Source of the DNA: a virus
Virus record (IMG/VR): IMGVR_UViG_3300044295_000323
Location: 1-64,000 of that record
Direction: 5' to 3' (one strand)
DNA length: 64,000 nucleotides
Position numbers and translations under genes: made by a program
In this document: positions 1 to 7,513 of the stretch, in pieces
Layout of the letters: every line of letters begins with the position of its first letter
Position numbering within the stretch: position 1 is the stretch's first letter
The notes under the pieces: model-generated
Seen by the model: only the letters and a program-made list of their open reading frames with translations
What the model was told of the DNA's origin: nothing
Database searches by the model: none

Positions 1-676
1 ACCTTGGCCACCTCGCGCAGGTGACCTTCGATCATCGCCCGGTTCCAGCTGTTCATGTCGCCGCGAGAGTGATGGACTTTTAGTCCTTCTGCGCGACAAG
101 CGCGAAGGAACTCGGTGAGCTGCACGTAATAGTCATTGGTAGCCCGAACACCGCTCCCGGAGTGATTTGTGAACGGCACAGGAGTGACCTCTTTCCCTCG
201 CCAAGCAGCGTCCCAGTAACCAAGAACATCCCAGAATCGAATGCCTTGATAACCAGCTGATCGGATACGTCCGAGCTCGGCTCGGACATCATCCTGTCGA
301 CCGTGGACCCATGCACTAAAGGCCTCTCCGAAGTGGCAGAAGAGAGGGAGCGCAGGCCCGCGATCATCACGGAAGCCAAGACGATCAGTGCGAAGGAAAC
401 CAGTAAGGCCGCTTGGTACATTTTGTCCCGGCTCGGGTGGGAACTTGACATCGTGAATCCTTTGATAGAGGGTTTGCTTGGCGTTCTCGTGCTTGGCCTG
501 GGGGCTGTCGTCCAGCCCATTAGACTGCCAGATGGAGATGTAGCCGCGTGAGCCCGACACCCAGACGGCCGCTGCGCGATCGTCGAACGCTTCGCCGATC
601 AAGCCCGGGTAGATCTCGTTCCGCAGCCAGTTGTAGATGTCGAGGACGAGGTCGTCCGGTGGTGGGTTATAGGCCA
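1..676 (-). CDS. Glycoside-hydrolase-like TIM-barrel protein (3' end outside window)
   Basis: The frame stays open from the ATG at 676 to the window edge, giving 225 residues with no stop, so the C-terminus is missing. After about 80 residues it reads like the beta/alpha start of a clan-A glycosidase: a strand ending LCFHFG-like (LPLFCHFGE), then GYQGIRFWDVLG and later GLKVHHSRGD. That spacing of small hydrophobic strands ending in F/H/R and a GIRFW motif resembles cellulase or galactosidase barrels. This is a fold-level resemblance only, and the catalytic acids would lie in the missing part. Its start overlaps the stop of the next upstream gene (TAATG), so it is translated as part of the same minus-strand operon. 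It could be a virion or exported carbohydrate-active enzyme. Confidence 0.55.
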
Positions 677-943
677 TTAGTGTACCTTGTCGTTGGGGAA
701 CATCGGCAGGATGTTCGTATCCGGCTTCAAGAACTCGGGAACCTTCACTGGCTCCATGTCGACATACGTATCGGTGTCGACTGGAATCAGCGCAATCTTC
801 TCGCCGTCGCGATTGCTCACGAGCAACATGGGGGGAGTGCCGGCAATGATGTTGAAACCGGCCTCCGTGAACGAGCGGACAGGGACCCGGCTCTCGCCGA
901 GTCCCTTCGTCACGGTGACGTTATACAGAATCCGCTCAGCCAT
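677..943 (-). CDS. Hypothetical protein, 88 aa
   Basis: A short acidic-to-neutral protein with alternating beta-like segments (RILYNVTVTKGLG, PPMLLVSNRDGEKIALIPV). No cysteines, membrane segment or known motif is visible. It is joined to both neighbours by TAATG stop-start overlaps, which supports the frame and start. The position directly after a DUF669-like gene hints at a replication or recombination accessory role, but the sequence itself does not show a function. Confidence 0.75.
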   Translation of the reverse strand: MAERILYNVTVTKGLGESRVPVRSFTEAGFNIIAGTPPMLLVSNRDGEKIALIPVDTDTYVDMEPVKVPEFLKPDTNILPMFPNDKVH

Positions 944-1650
944 TAGCGGCCCTGTCGCATCTTCAGCGGACCGAGGTCACGGTTCTGGTTGCTCGGCACC
1001 CACTCCGTGACACGGAGGCGAGCCTGCACCATTTCACCGCTCGGACCCTGGGCTTCCGTACGCCAGGTGCCGTCGCTGTTCCGGAACGCCGAGGCGCCCA
1101 GTTCAGCGGCCTTGTACGCGGCCTTCTTGTCCACGCCGTTCGCGATCTGCGCCTTCGCGTAGTTCACGTCCGTGCCCTTGTAGCCCAGACGAACCGTGAT
1201 CACGGGGTTCGTGCCGAGCATCTTGGCTAGCGCGTGGATGTTCTCGTTGAAGTCGGCCGTGACTTCGGTCGCATCGATCGACGCCAGGAGCTGGCAGAAC
1301 GGGTAGGTCTTCGGACCCGCGATCAGCTCGCCCGTCTTCCAGTTCTTGGGCTGGAAGCCGTTGGTGTAGATGTCCTCGAACACGCCGTAGCTGTCACCGC
1401 CGCTGTTCGCCTGACCCGAACCGTCATCAACGATGGCGATGCGGTTGACGAAGAAGATCGGATTGCCCTTCTTGTCCGTCAGCATTTCCTTGGTGTCCTT
1501 GTTGGTCTTGACACCACCCGACACGACGCGCACCCTGTAGTAGCCCGGCGTGGGGAGCGGACCGTCCTGGCCCTTTTCGCGACCCTCGGTCACCGACTTG
1601 GGATCGAAATCGAACGAATCATCGTGGAACTGCACATCCTGCTGCAACAT
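943..1650 (-). CDS. DUF669-like putative ssDNA-binding protein, 235 aa
   Basis: The N-terminus FDFDPKSVTEG followed by PLPTPGYYRVRVVSGGV resembles phage DUF669 proteins, which sit beside recombination ATPases and are thought to be OB-fold ssDNA-binding proteins. The body is beta-rich and the C-terminal part is basic (NRDLGPLKMRQGR) rather than the acidic tip of classical SSBs. Established context: DUF669 genes commonly neighbour P-loop recombinases, and here the next gene upstream is a P-loop ATPase. The family assignment is by eye and would need a profile search. A structured leader lies upstream at 1717-1784. Confidence 0.5.
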   Translation of the reverse strand: MLQQDVQFHDDSFDFDPKSVTEGREKGQDGPLPTPGYYRVRVVSGGVKTNKDTKEMLTDKKGNPIFFVNRIAIVDDGSGQANSGGDSYGVFEDIYTNGFQPKNWKTGELIAGPKTYPFCQLLASIDATEVTADFNENIHALAKMLGTNPVITVRLGYKGTDVNYAKAQIANGVDKKAAYKAAELGASAFRNSDGTWRTEAQGPSGEMVQARLRVTEWVPSNQNRDLGPLKMRQGR

Positions 1651-1716
1651 AGTCGTTACCTTTTCTCTGTCTCGTTTGTTGTTTACTTATGTAAGAGCCC
1701 CTCGCCCCTACACTAC

Positions 1717-1784
1717 TTAGGATGCCGCCTCGTTGTTGAGGTTACATCCTAATCTTGGTTGCAGGGGGCCGGTCTTTCACCGGC
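1717..1784 (-). promoter_or_regulatory. Structured leader with two hairpins
   Basis: In the 179-base gap before the gene starting at 1650 there is an 8-bp inverted repeat (TTAGGATG at 1717-1724, CATCCTAA at 1745-1752) enclosing a CCTC/GAGG pair. A second hairpin, GCCGGT-CTTTC-ACCGGC, lies at 1768-1784. Neither is followed by a T-run on the minus strand, so they look more like a folded 5' leader or RNA-processing site than an intrinsic terminator. Confidence 0.4.
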
Positions 1785-1829
1785 ATCGTCCTTCCCTGGC
1801 CTGTCGCCAGCCAACCCCCCTGCTTGAAC

Positions 1830-2828
1830 TTACACTTTGAGACGCTGGGTTGCCAGCGCCAGGTCGTTTACCCGGGCCTTGCGTCCGTCGGCCAGAGCCT
1901 GGTAGAACTTTAACAACGCATCCCCCGGCGTGTCGGCCGAGAAGAACTGCGGGAACGTGTCGTCGACGCCACGAGTACACGCCGTGTACTTGACCATCGT
2001 GTTGCCCTGGGGCGAGTAGTGAGGACGGGTGTAGATGCGGTAGTCGGAATCCAGATCGTCCACGTTCTTACCCGTGTGCGCGTCGGTCACCTTGGCCTTC
2101 TTCACGGCCGTCATGCAGTGAACCGTATTGTTGAAGTTGCGCTGGATCGAGCCCGTGAGCGCCTTTCCCACAACTTCTGGCCCAATCAGAGATTCCTTAT
2201 TGAAATCTTTTTCAGGGTTATTGTCACTTTCATGCGCTGTCCAGAGGACGTATCCCACTGGAAGGTTCTTCGAGCGCTGGAGGCACTCCAGGAGAGTTCG
2301 CTGGGCAACGTTATAATGGCTTGGAGGATTTCCACCAAACGCCGTTCCAGGTCCGCTTTCGAGCTTGCCAGTCTTGGGGTCAACGACTCCTTCGACAATA
2401 CGGATTGGACTGTCCTGTCCGATCTTTTCGCCGCGGCCACTCCTCTCGGCCAGCCCACCCTGGACATTGCCCATGATGTAGGCGCCGGCCACCGACAACC
2501 CTTCAAACACATAGACACCGATGTTCGTAATGTCGTTCCCAAACGTCTGGTCGCTGTACCCCAGGGGCCTCAGTTCGCCCTTGTGGTCTGGCCACCAGCC
2601 CGACGTTAGCTTCTGCATCGTATCCTGGGGCCAGGGCCGTGTGCCGAACTCGCACACTTCTGCCACGCCCGCCTCGATCAGGTGCTCGTACGTGAGGGCT
2701 GACCCGTCGCCCACGACCACCCGCGCCTTCTGTCCTGTCGTCTTATACACATGCTCGATCAATCGAGCGCATGCCTCAGACTTCCCTGTCGCCGGTCCAC
2801 CGTATACGCAATCAAAAACTTTGCTCAT
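1830..2828 (-). CDS. P-loop ATPase, recombinase/Sak4-type candidate, 332 aa
   Basis: Residues 10-17 are a Walker A motif (GGPATGKS) placed right at the N-terminus, as in RecA-like phage annealing ATPases of the Sak4/AAA_24 kind. A later strand GYVLWTAHESDN could carry the polar sensor residue. The protein is longer than a typical Sak4 (about 230-250 aa), so it may have an extra domain. I chose the ATG at 2828 because AGGAG lies six bases upstream; the in-frame ATG at 2834 would sit on top of that site. It is flanked by a DUF669-like gene and small paralogues. A likely role is ATP-driven DNA pairing or annealing; this is inferred from motif and context. Confidence 0.65.
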   Translation of the reverse strand: MSKVFDCVYGGPATGKSEACARLIEHVYKTTGQKARVVVGDGSALTYEHLIEAGVAEVCEFGTRPWPQDTMQKLTSGWWPDHKGELRPLGYSDQTFGNDITNIGVYVFEGLSVAGAYIMGNVQGGLAERSGRGEKIGQDSPIRIVEGVVDPKTGKLESGPGTAFGGNPPSHYNVAQRTLLECLQRSKNLPVGYVLWTAHESDNNPEKDFNKESLIGPEVVGKALTGSIQRNFNNTVHCMTAVKKAKVTDAHTGKNVDDLDSDYRIYTRPHYSPQGNTMVKYTACTRGVDDTFPQFFSADTPGDALLKFYQALADGRKARVNDLALATQRLKV

Positions 2829-3108
2829 TCGCATCTCCTACACTTGTATGATGCGCCTCCCAGAAGATGGTTACATTCTTATATTCGGGCCACAAGCTGA
2901 TCCCAAGTGGCGTATAACGGGCATGTCGATCGCTCGTGATGTAGAACCGCAGATTGCCTGTGATGACGCCGGCGTTACGCATGTCGTGACACAGTTGCTT
3001 GAAGTCCTCGAAGCTCCCAGCGTAGAGACGCACCGGTGGCTCCCCATCGACGAGTAACGAGGCGGCGTAGTCGGCGGCGAACTTTTGTTCCCAGTCCTTA
3101 ATCGTCAT
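2812..3108 (-). CDS. Small paralogue of the A..LL.G..P family, 98 aa
   Basis: The ATG at 3108 overlaps the stop of the upstream gene. The N-terminal helix and turn (AADYAASLLVDGEPPVRLY) match the same segment in neighbouring genes at 3098, 3342, 4652 and 5010 and in three genes near the DNA polymerase (59586, 59881, 60165). The remainder (LRFYITSDRH, LGISLWPE) looks like a beta-sandwich. No catalytic motif is visible. The function is unknown. Its repeated presence next to replication genes suggests a small accessory protein that has been duplicated and has diverged. Confidence 0.75.
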   Translation of the reverse strand: MTIKDWEQKFAADYAASLLVDGEPPVRLYAGSFEDFKQLCHDMRNAGVITGNLRFYITSDRHARYTPLGISLWPEYKNVTIFWEAHHTSVGDANEQSF

Positions 3109-3352
3109 CGTCGGGGTTCCATCGTAAGTCGTAGGGTTGGAGTTTGCGCATACCCCACACAATAAGTGTACGGTTTTCAATCTCTACGCGCACGAAGTTC
3201 CACAGACTGTTGGTCGTCTTCCCTCCTAATCTTTCTACAACATTGTCACCGCTTCGAAGAACCGGTGGGATGTAGCCCTTGGTCAACAAGGCCACAGCAC
3301 ACTTGGCCTTAATCTGCTCCAGAAGTTCGGACGCCGTGGGCTCAGTATTCAT
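3098..3352 (-). CDS. Small paralogue of the A..LL.G..P family, 84 aa
   Basis: The start at 3352 (MNTEPTASELL) overlaps the TGA of the preceding gene. The family segment is KAKCAVALLTKGYIPPVL, followed by a beta-rich region ending IVWGMRKLQPYDLRW and an acidic tail of four aspartates. It is shorter than its neighbours and has one cysteine. No enzymatic motif is visible. Confidence 0.75.
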   Translation of the reverse strand: MNTEPTASELLEQIKAKCAVALLTKGYIPPVLRSGDNVVERLGGKTTNSLWNFVRVEIENRTLIVWGMRKLQPYDLRWNPDDDD

Positions 3353-3572
3353 GATCGTCTCCCGGGAACTGGACGCCATCTGGGGATAATCTTTGGCGCC
3401 CGTAGAGCAGAACCCCACGATGTTGGTAGAAACGACTAAAGTTTCCGTCGACCAGCACACTCTTGGCATCCCAGCCGATGTACGCATGCTTAGGCAACTC
3501 TTCTCCCATCAGCAACTTGGTGGCAAACACGGCATCGAGCTTCTTCAATACGTCCTCTTTACTCAGTGTCAT
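3342..3572 (-). CDS. Small paralogue of the A..LL.G..P family, 76 aa
   Basis: It starts at 3572 (MTLSKEDVLKK) inside the last codons of the nuclease gene upstream, a typical translational coupling. The family signature is DAVFATKLLMGEELPKHAYIG, and the C-terminal half RGVLLYGRQRLSPDGVQF matches the 'plain strand then GIP/GVQ' ending of the other members. The function is unknown. Confidence 0.75.
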   Translation of the reverse strand: MTLSKEDVLKKLDAVFATKLLMGEELPKHAYIGWDAKSVLVDGNFSRFYQHRGVLLYGRQRLSPDGVQFPGDDHEY

Positions 3573-4659
3573 GGTGATCGATCCTCGGTTGGAACGTGTC
3601 TTGGTCAGGCTGCTGTCCTTCCCAGCACATGCCCATATAGGGGCACGCGTAGCCCCAGCCATACTTCAAACAAGCGTCAGACGACCGCTCGACCAGCCGG
3701 CCCAGCAGCGTCTGATATTCCTGGGAGTCGGCGCCGTAGCTCTTGGCACACTCGCTCAGCTGCGCCAGCTTGTCGGCCCACTTGATCTCCGCATCGACGG
3801 TGGCGTCCTTCGTTTGCAGTAGCTGATTGGGCGGCGGATACAGCGGGCCCGTGGTGCAGAACTGATCCTCGATATCTGTTCCCAGCCAGTCGAAGAACTC
3901 CGCGTCGTTCCAATGGTAGAGATAATACTTGGCGCTACCGGCCCCCGGGTACTTCTTATGCACGATGCCGCCCTTTGCCCACGCCCGGGTCCACGCTGAG
4001 CCCCAACCTGAGCCGTCCTTCTCGTTCTTGCCAATCAAGAGTCCCTCGTACTGGATGCCCAGCACGGGCTCCTTGGTGCGCTCCACTAGCGCCTGAACGT
4101 AGAGATGAGTCTGATCGCTGTTGCGATACCGATCCACCCAGTTCGCATCCAAGGAACCAATGGTCTTGAAGTCCACAATCAGCAGGTGCCCGTCGCTCTT
4201 GCGGCGCCAGATCTGGTCCATTCGCAGTGACTGGGCGACCATGGGATGCATCGACCACTGCCACTCCTGTTCGGACGACACGCGCTCGAAGTCCTGCGAA
4301 AGCTGGGTCCAGCGATGTTGCATCCAGCCCTTGACGGCCCGGCGAATTACGGTCTTCCACACGGTCTGCCGCGCTTCGTCCAGGCCCAAAGGTTCCGGCA
4401 TAAAGGGCTGCTGTGTCAAGAGCCACGCTTCCCAGTCTTGGCCCTGGATTGCCAAGTCGAGGGCGCCATGGATGAGCTGGCCCCTCACCTTGACAAACCC
4501 CGCATCCTCCTGGTCATCGCGTGGGCTAATACCGCCGACCTGATCGTCCAAGTTGTATTCGGGGTGTAGTTGATGATAGCCACGGTACCGCTTCATCTCG
4601 CACAGCTTGCGAGTCGCCACAGCTGACCGGCTGATAAGAATGGGTGCGCTTTTAGCCAC
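3559..4659 (-). CDS. PD-(D/E)XK nuclease with four-cysteine (Fe-S type) signature, 366 aa
   Basis: The core of a RecB/Cas4-family nuclease is visible: H64 in HGALD, D148 in LRMDQIW, and D163/K165 in LLIVDFKT. Four cysteines sit as in Cas4/AddB-type Fe-S nucleases: C20 in TRKLCEMKRYRG and C330, C339, C345 near the C-terminus (ACLKYGWGYACPYMGMC). These enzymes bind DNA ends and are 5'-3' exonucleases or recombination nucleases; the exact activity here is inferred. I place the start at a GTG (4659), with GAGGA seven bases upstream and overlapping the previous stop. The next in-frame ATG would remove the first cysteine of the cluster. It is coupled to the ATPase/DUF669-like set, which makes a plausible phage recombination module. 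Confidence 0.8.
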   Translation of the reverse strand: MAKSAPILISRSAVATRKLCEMKRYRGYHQLHPEYNLDDQVGGISPRDDQEDAGFVKVRGQLIHGALDLAIQGQDWEAWLLTQQPFMPEPLGLDEARQTVWKTVIRRAVKGWMQHRWTQLSQDFERVSSEQEWQWSMHPMVAQSLRMDQIWRRKSDGHLLIVDFKTIGSLDANWVDRYRNSDQTHLYVQALVERTKEPVLGIQYEGLLIGKNEKDGSGWGSAWTRAWAKGGIVHKKYPGAGSAKYYLYHWNDAEFFDWLGTDIEDQFCTTGPLYPPPNQLLQTKDATVDAEIKWADKLAQLSECAKSYGADSQEYQTLLGRLVERSSDACLKYGWGYACPYMGMCWEGQQPDQDTFQPRIDHHDTE

Positions 4660-5035
4660 AGATGTCCTCGATGTATTCGTCAAATGAGTATGGGCAGTAC
4701 ATATCAAGCATGCTTTCTGCGAGGTCGGTCTCCCAGACCTTGATACCTGTGGCACCGATTAGTTGGTTCCAATTTGATGGCACCCCCACTATGTCTGGAA
4801 TAGCAGAGGCCGACACGTAAAATGACGAGAAGTCGCCCGTTCGTGTCATGAACATCGGCTCTACCGTGATCGTATCGTTGCCGATCATGATCTTAAGACA
4901 TTTGCCCACGAGCCCGCGTTCTTTCTTCAAGACGGCCCAGACCGCTCCGCCCACTAAGAGTCCACTAATTTTGACTCCAGTTTCCAGCGTGGCTGCGACT
5001 GCGGCCGCTTCAAGCAGTTGTTGACACTTGCCCAC
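4652..5035 (-). CDS. Paralogue of the A..LL.G..P family, 127 aa
   Basis: A GTG at 5035 with AGGAAG upstream gives a start that overlaps the preceding stop by 26 bases. The N-terminal helix GKCQQLLEAAAVAATLETGVKISGLL matches the family. This member is longer, with extra beta strands (DTITVEPMFMTRTGDFSSFYVS) and an acidic end YIEDICG. The function is unknown. An upstream ATG at 5110 is possible but would overlap the previous gene by 100 bases. Confidence 0.65.
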   Translation of the reverse strand: MGKCQQLLEAAAVAATLETGVKISGLLVGGAVWAVLKKERGLVGKCLKIMIGNDTITVEPMFMTRTGDFSSFYVSASAIPDIVGVPSNWNQLIGATGIKVWETDLAESMLDMYCPYSFDEYIEDICG

Positions 5036-5441
5036 GTCTTCGCTTCCTTTCTTGCTTCCGCTTGTCTCGGTTGGCCTTGACGGGCCCGCCGGCAACGGGG
5101 CGCCTATCAAAGGGGATCACGTCTTCAATGACTCGGCGCTTCCATGTACCGTTCTCCACTAGCCGAATACCCCACTTTGGGGCCGCTGTCACAAAGTACA
5201 GCCTATACTTGTCCCCTAATTCATAGGGTCTAGCCGGAAAGTTCGGGAGGTTCAACATCTCGGCCAGTTTTAATCCGACGTCGATATCAGTTCTTCCGCT
5301 ACTCCAGAACTTCAATTCAACGCCGCCGATAATCTCAGCCATGATGGCCGCCTTCAAAAACTCTAGCGCTTCCTCTGCGGTCGCCACGCGCCGAGCTGTG
5401 CGATCAGCGCGACCGGCCAGCACAGGATCCACATTATCCAT
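5010..5441 (-). CDS. Paralogue of the A..LL.G..P family with basic tail, up to 143 aa
   Basis: The family helix EEALEFLKAAIMAEIIGGVELKFW is followed by a beta-rich part (YRLYFVTAAPKWGIRLVE) and a strongly basic C-terminus (ANRDKRKQERKRRRGQ) suited to nucleic-acid binding. The ATG at 5441 has an AGGGGG site, but a GTG at 5387 just before the family helix is also possible. The first choice overlaps a possible small membrane gene on the same strand. Confidence 0.65.
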   Translation of the reverse strand: MDNVDPVLAGRADRTARRVATAEEALEFLKAAIMAEIIGGVELKFWSSGRTDIDVGLKLAEMLNLPNFPARPYELGDKYRLYFVTAAPKWGIRLVENGTWKRRVIEDVIPFDRRPVAGGPVKANRDKRKQERKRRRGQVSTTA

Positions 5442-5488
5442 CCCGGCCCCCTAGGTTTCCACTCGCTTGGTTGATTTTCCTCTGCCAT
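5363..5488 (-). CDS. Possible 41-aa single-pass membrane protein
   Basis: An ATG at 5488 preceded by AAAGGTGG opens a 41-residue frame with a Trp-rich hydrophobic segment (residues 17-34, WIMWILCWPVALIAQLGAW) and a basic end RPQRKR, the layout of a type I small membrane protein. It overlaps the next gene by 79 bases in another frame, so either this ORF or the long N-terminus of that gene may be an artefact. Confidence 0.4.
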   Translation of the reverse strand: MAEENQPSEWKPRGPGWIMWILCWPVALIAQLGAWRPQRKR

Positions 5489-5563
5489 GTCGCCACCTTT
5501 CTACATATGAGATGGCGCAGGCGCGTGAGACGTTACCTCCTCTCCCCTGTGTAAAACAGGGGT

Positions 5564-5592
5564 GAAAAGAAGAAAGCCGGCGCTGGCCGGCT
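5564..5592 (-). terminator. Intrinsic terminator after the helicase gene
   Basis: On the minus strand, stem AGCCGGC/GCCGGCT (5575-5592) with a 4-base loop is followed by TTTCTTCTTTT. This is a standard Rho-independent terminator placed 35 bases beyond the helicase stop. A second dyad, CCCCTGT/ACAGGGG at 5544-5562, follows without a T-run. Confidence 0.8.
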
Positions 5593-5626
5593 CCTTCCCA
5601 ATTACGATTCTGTCGTGTGTTGGTCA

Positions 5627-6601
5627 TTATTGTCCGTTCGTTGTGGGGGCCGGTGTTGGCCCCGTTTGTGCAGTCTGCCCATAGAGATGGGGGAAGTACT
5701 TATGAATACGACGAATAGCCGACGAGCGCGAACAGTCGAGCCGCTTAGCTACAATACTTGCCAGCGCATTCTGGCTCGGCTTGCCTCCGAGCTTGAGCCG
5801 CTCAGCATCGATGATCAGCTTGTGCTGCACATCGTCCGCCTCGGGCTGGATGAACACCAGTCCCGTCTGCGGGTCCTGGAAGACCGACTCAATGGTCTGC
5901 CCTGTGGCGCGACCTTTGAACATTAACCGTTTCTGTGTGAGTTTCATCACGACGTCCATGCGGCCGGCGACATATGAGGATCCACGCCCCTGGTCCATCA
6001 TGTCGTCGTCGCCGCTCACCGTCATCATGGAGTCCTTACGACTATGACTCAGCAGCATAATGGCCGACGGCCGGCACGCGTCCACAAGGTGAGCAATCAC
6101 ATTCCGCATGGTCGTCGAATCGTTTTCGTCCCCGCCGTGTACTTCACGGAGGGTGTCGATGATCGTCAACACTGGCTTGATCGCGGCGATGGATTGCTTC
6201 AACCATGTGAGCTCGGTCTGAGCCGGATTGAGGATATTAAACGGAAACTCGGGCACCTGGTACATGTCCGCAATCCACAGGTTGCTCCCGCCCCCGTTGA
6301 CAAACTTGATGCGCCCGAGACGGTCTGACCATTCTTCACGGGGCGTATCGATCTGGAGGTAGGCGACGGGCCCGGGGAGTCTGATGTCATAGCCACACCA
6401 GTCTTCCCGGCCGTCCACGATGGCCTGCGCCATCGACAGAGCGAGAAAACTCTTACCGGTCTTTGGTTTACCGAAGACGTTGATCAAGCCACCAACGGGA
6501 ATGAGCTTGTCGATGACCCAGGGCTGGGGGGCTTTGGGTAACGCGAGGTAGGAATCTGCGGGAACGAAAAACGTGGCTGGTTCAGTGACGGGCTGGGTCA
6601 A
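5627..6601 (-). CDS. RepA/RecA-fold hexameric helicase-type ATPase, 324 aa
   Basis: The Walker A motif is GKPKTGKS (residues 44-51), with the Walker B strand LTIIDTLREVHGG near residue 145 and a downstream LLSHSRKD loop. This combination is typical of RepA-like (AAA_25) replicative helicases and related RecA-superfamily ATPases of phages. The C-terminal 50 residues (SQNALASIVAKRLDCSRSSAIRRIHKYF) look like a winged or plain helix-turn-helix. It probably unwinds DNA for the phage polymerase at 57028. The start is a TTG at 6601 with AGGAG seven bases upstream; no ATG is available near it. The ribosome site is partly inside a 10-bp hairpin. A terminator follows the gene. Confidence 0.8.
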   Translation of the reverse strand: MTQPVTEPATFFVPADSYLALPKAPQPWVIDKLIPVGGLINVFGKPKTGKSFLALSMAQAIVDGREDWCGYDIRLPGPVAYLQIDTPREEWSDRLGRIKFVNGGGSNLWIADMYQVPEFPFNILNPAQTELTWLKQSIAAIKPVLTIIDTLREVHGGDENDSTTMRNVIAHLVDACRPSAIMLLSHSRKDSMMTVSGDDDMMDQGRGSSYVAGRMDVVMKLTQKRLMFKGRATGQTIESVFQDPQTGLVFIQPEADDVQHKLIIDAERLKLGGKPSQNALASIVAKRLDCSRSSAIRRIHKYFPHLYGQTAQTGPTPAPTTNGQ

Positions 6602-6610
6602 GATTAGGCT

Positions 6611-6636
6611 CCTAGGGCTGAGATGCCAGCCCTAGG
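6611..6636 (-). promoter_or_regulatory. 10-bp hairpin overlapping the helicase ribosome site
   Basis: A perfect inverted repeat (CCTAGGGCTG, loop AGATGC, CAGCCCTAGG) ends inside the AGGAG that precedes the TTG start. Folding would hide part of the Shine-Dalgarno sequence, so it could limit helicase translation. No T-run follows, so termination is less likely. Confidence 0.45.
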
Positions 6637-6660
6637 GCCCCGGTTACACCGGCTGCAGTT

Positions 6661-7080
6661 CTAGTCATGGTTTGGTTTCCTCAGCATGAGACGATCCAGG
6701 CGCCACCTCCACCACGTACGGCGCGGCACGAACTTGGCGCAATAACGGCTGCTCCGTGAGTCACCACATTCATGGTACCGTCTCCACTCAAACCACGTTG
6801 AGTAGTCCCACTCCGTGATACCTCTGACGTAGCGGAATGCGGGTCTGTCATTTGGCCTCATCATGCAGCGCCATTCAGATGGGCCCATCTCCAGAGCTAA
6901 GGCGGCCCAAATCCGCTGCTGTAGAGTGTACCGGAACCGAAGATCGCAGTCCCTGCAGGCATTGGTCGGTGTACCCGTGAGGGTTTCAGATGTGTAGAAC
7001 GCGAGGCGTTTCGCCTTGGCCCGTGAGGTCCTGGCCCAGAGAGCCAAGACCACCACGGTGCCTATCGTGAGTGTCCACAT
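6661..7080 (-). CDS. Membrane-anchored cysteine/tryptophan-rich protein, 139 aa
   Basis: It starts at 7080 just after the preceding stop. Residues 1-17 form one hydrophobic segment (MWTLTIGTVVVLALWA). The rest carries spaced cysteines (CRDC, then C, HECG, YCAKF) and ends RRTWWRWRLDRLM. The spacing of CxxC...C...C and the closing WW-x-W/F-R motif is shared with the genes at 8284 and 19473, so the three form a small local family of probable zinc-binding proteins. The function is unknown; the soluble part would face the cytoplasm or periplasm depending on insertion. Confidence 0.65.
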   Translation of the reverse strand: MWTLTIGTVVVLALWARTSRAKAKRLAFYTSETLTGTPTNACRDCDLRFRYTLQQRIWAALALEMGPSEWRCMMRPNDRPAFRYVRGITEWDYSTWFEWRRYHECGDSRSSRYCAKFVPRRTWWRWRLDRLMLRKPNHD

Positions 7081-7081
7081 C

Positions 7082-7513
7082 TTATTTGCCCAACGTCTTG
7101 GTAGCGCCAAGCGCCCTCATTGCGTTAGAGTACGCCGCCATCTGAGCCACGTTGACTGCGGTACCAGCCGTCTCGTTAGCGTCTTCCTCTCCGTCCATCA
7201 CGAGAACGGCGAGGGCGGCGGTGAGTTGATCCAGCTGGGCGCGGATGGACTTGAGCTCCTCGGCGGCCATCCTGGCCAGCTCAGTCTTGGAGAGCCGGCG
7301 CCGACGCTCCTCTTCCATCTGCCGCTGCTGCTCCATGTACTGCTTGAGCATTTTCATGGTGTATTCTGCGTCTCGTCGTTCGTTCATACGATCCTTCCAC
7401 GCTTCGGTTGTTGTCTTGACTTTCATCCAGTCGCCGCCCCCGGCGCCAGTAGGCCAGAAGGGGCCCTGCGTGGGGTCATAGGAAACGTACTGCGGATTGT
7501 AGATGTTACTCAT
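7082..7513 (-). CDS. Hypothetical coiled-coil protein, 143 aa
   Basis: It starts at 7513 (MSNIYNPQYVSYDP) overlapping the previous stop. After a Pro/Gly-rich N-terminus, a long charged helix (EYTMKMLKQYMEQQRQMEEERRR) predicts a coiled coil around residues 45-95. The end (NAMRALGATKTLG) is again helical. It is probably oligomeric. No motif indicates a function. Confidence 0.7.
   Translation of the reverse strand: MSNIYNPQYVSYDPTQGPFWPTGAGGGDWMKVKTTTEAWKDRMNERRDAEYTMKMLKQYMEQQRQMEEERRRRLSKTELARMAAEELKSIRAQLDQLTAALAVLVMDGEEDANETAGTAVNVAQMAAYSNAMRALGATKTLGK

Noticed and set aside
80-520. Minus-strand frame of 146 codons with one hydrophobic segment
   Set aside because: It lies in another frame within the open gene 676-1, which is coupled to its neighbours by a TAATG overlap.
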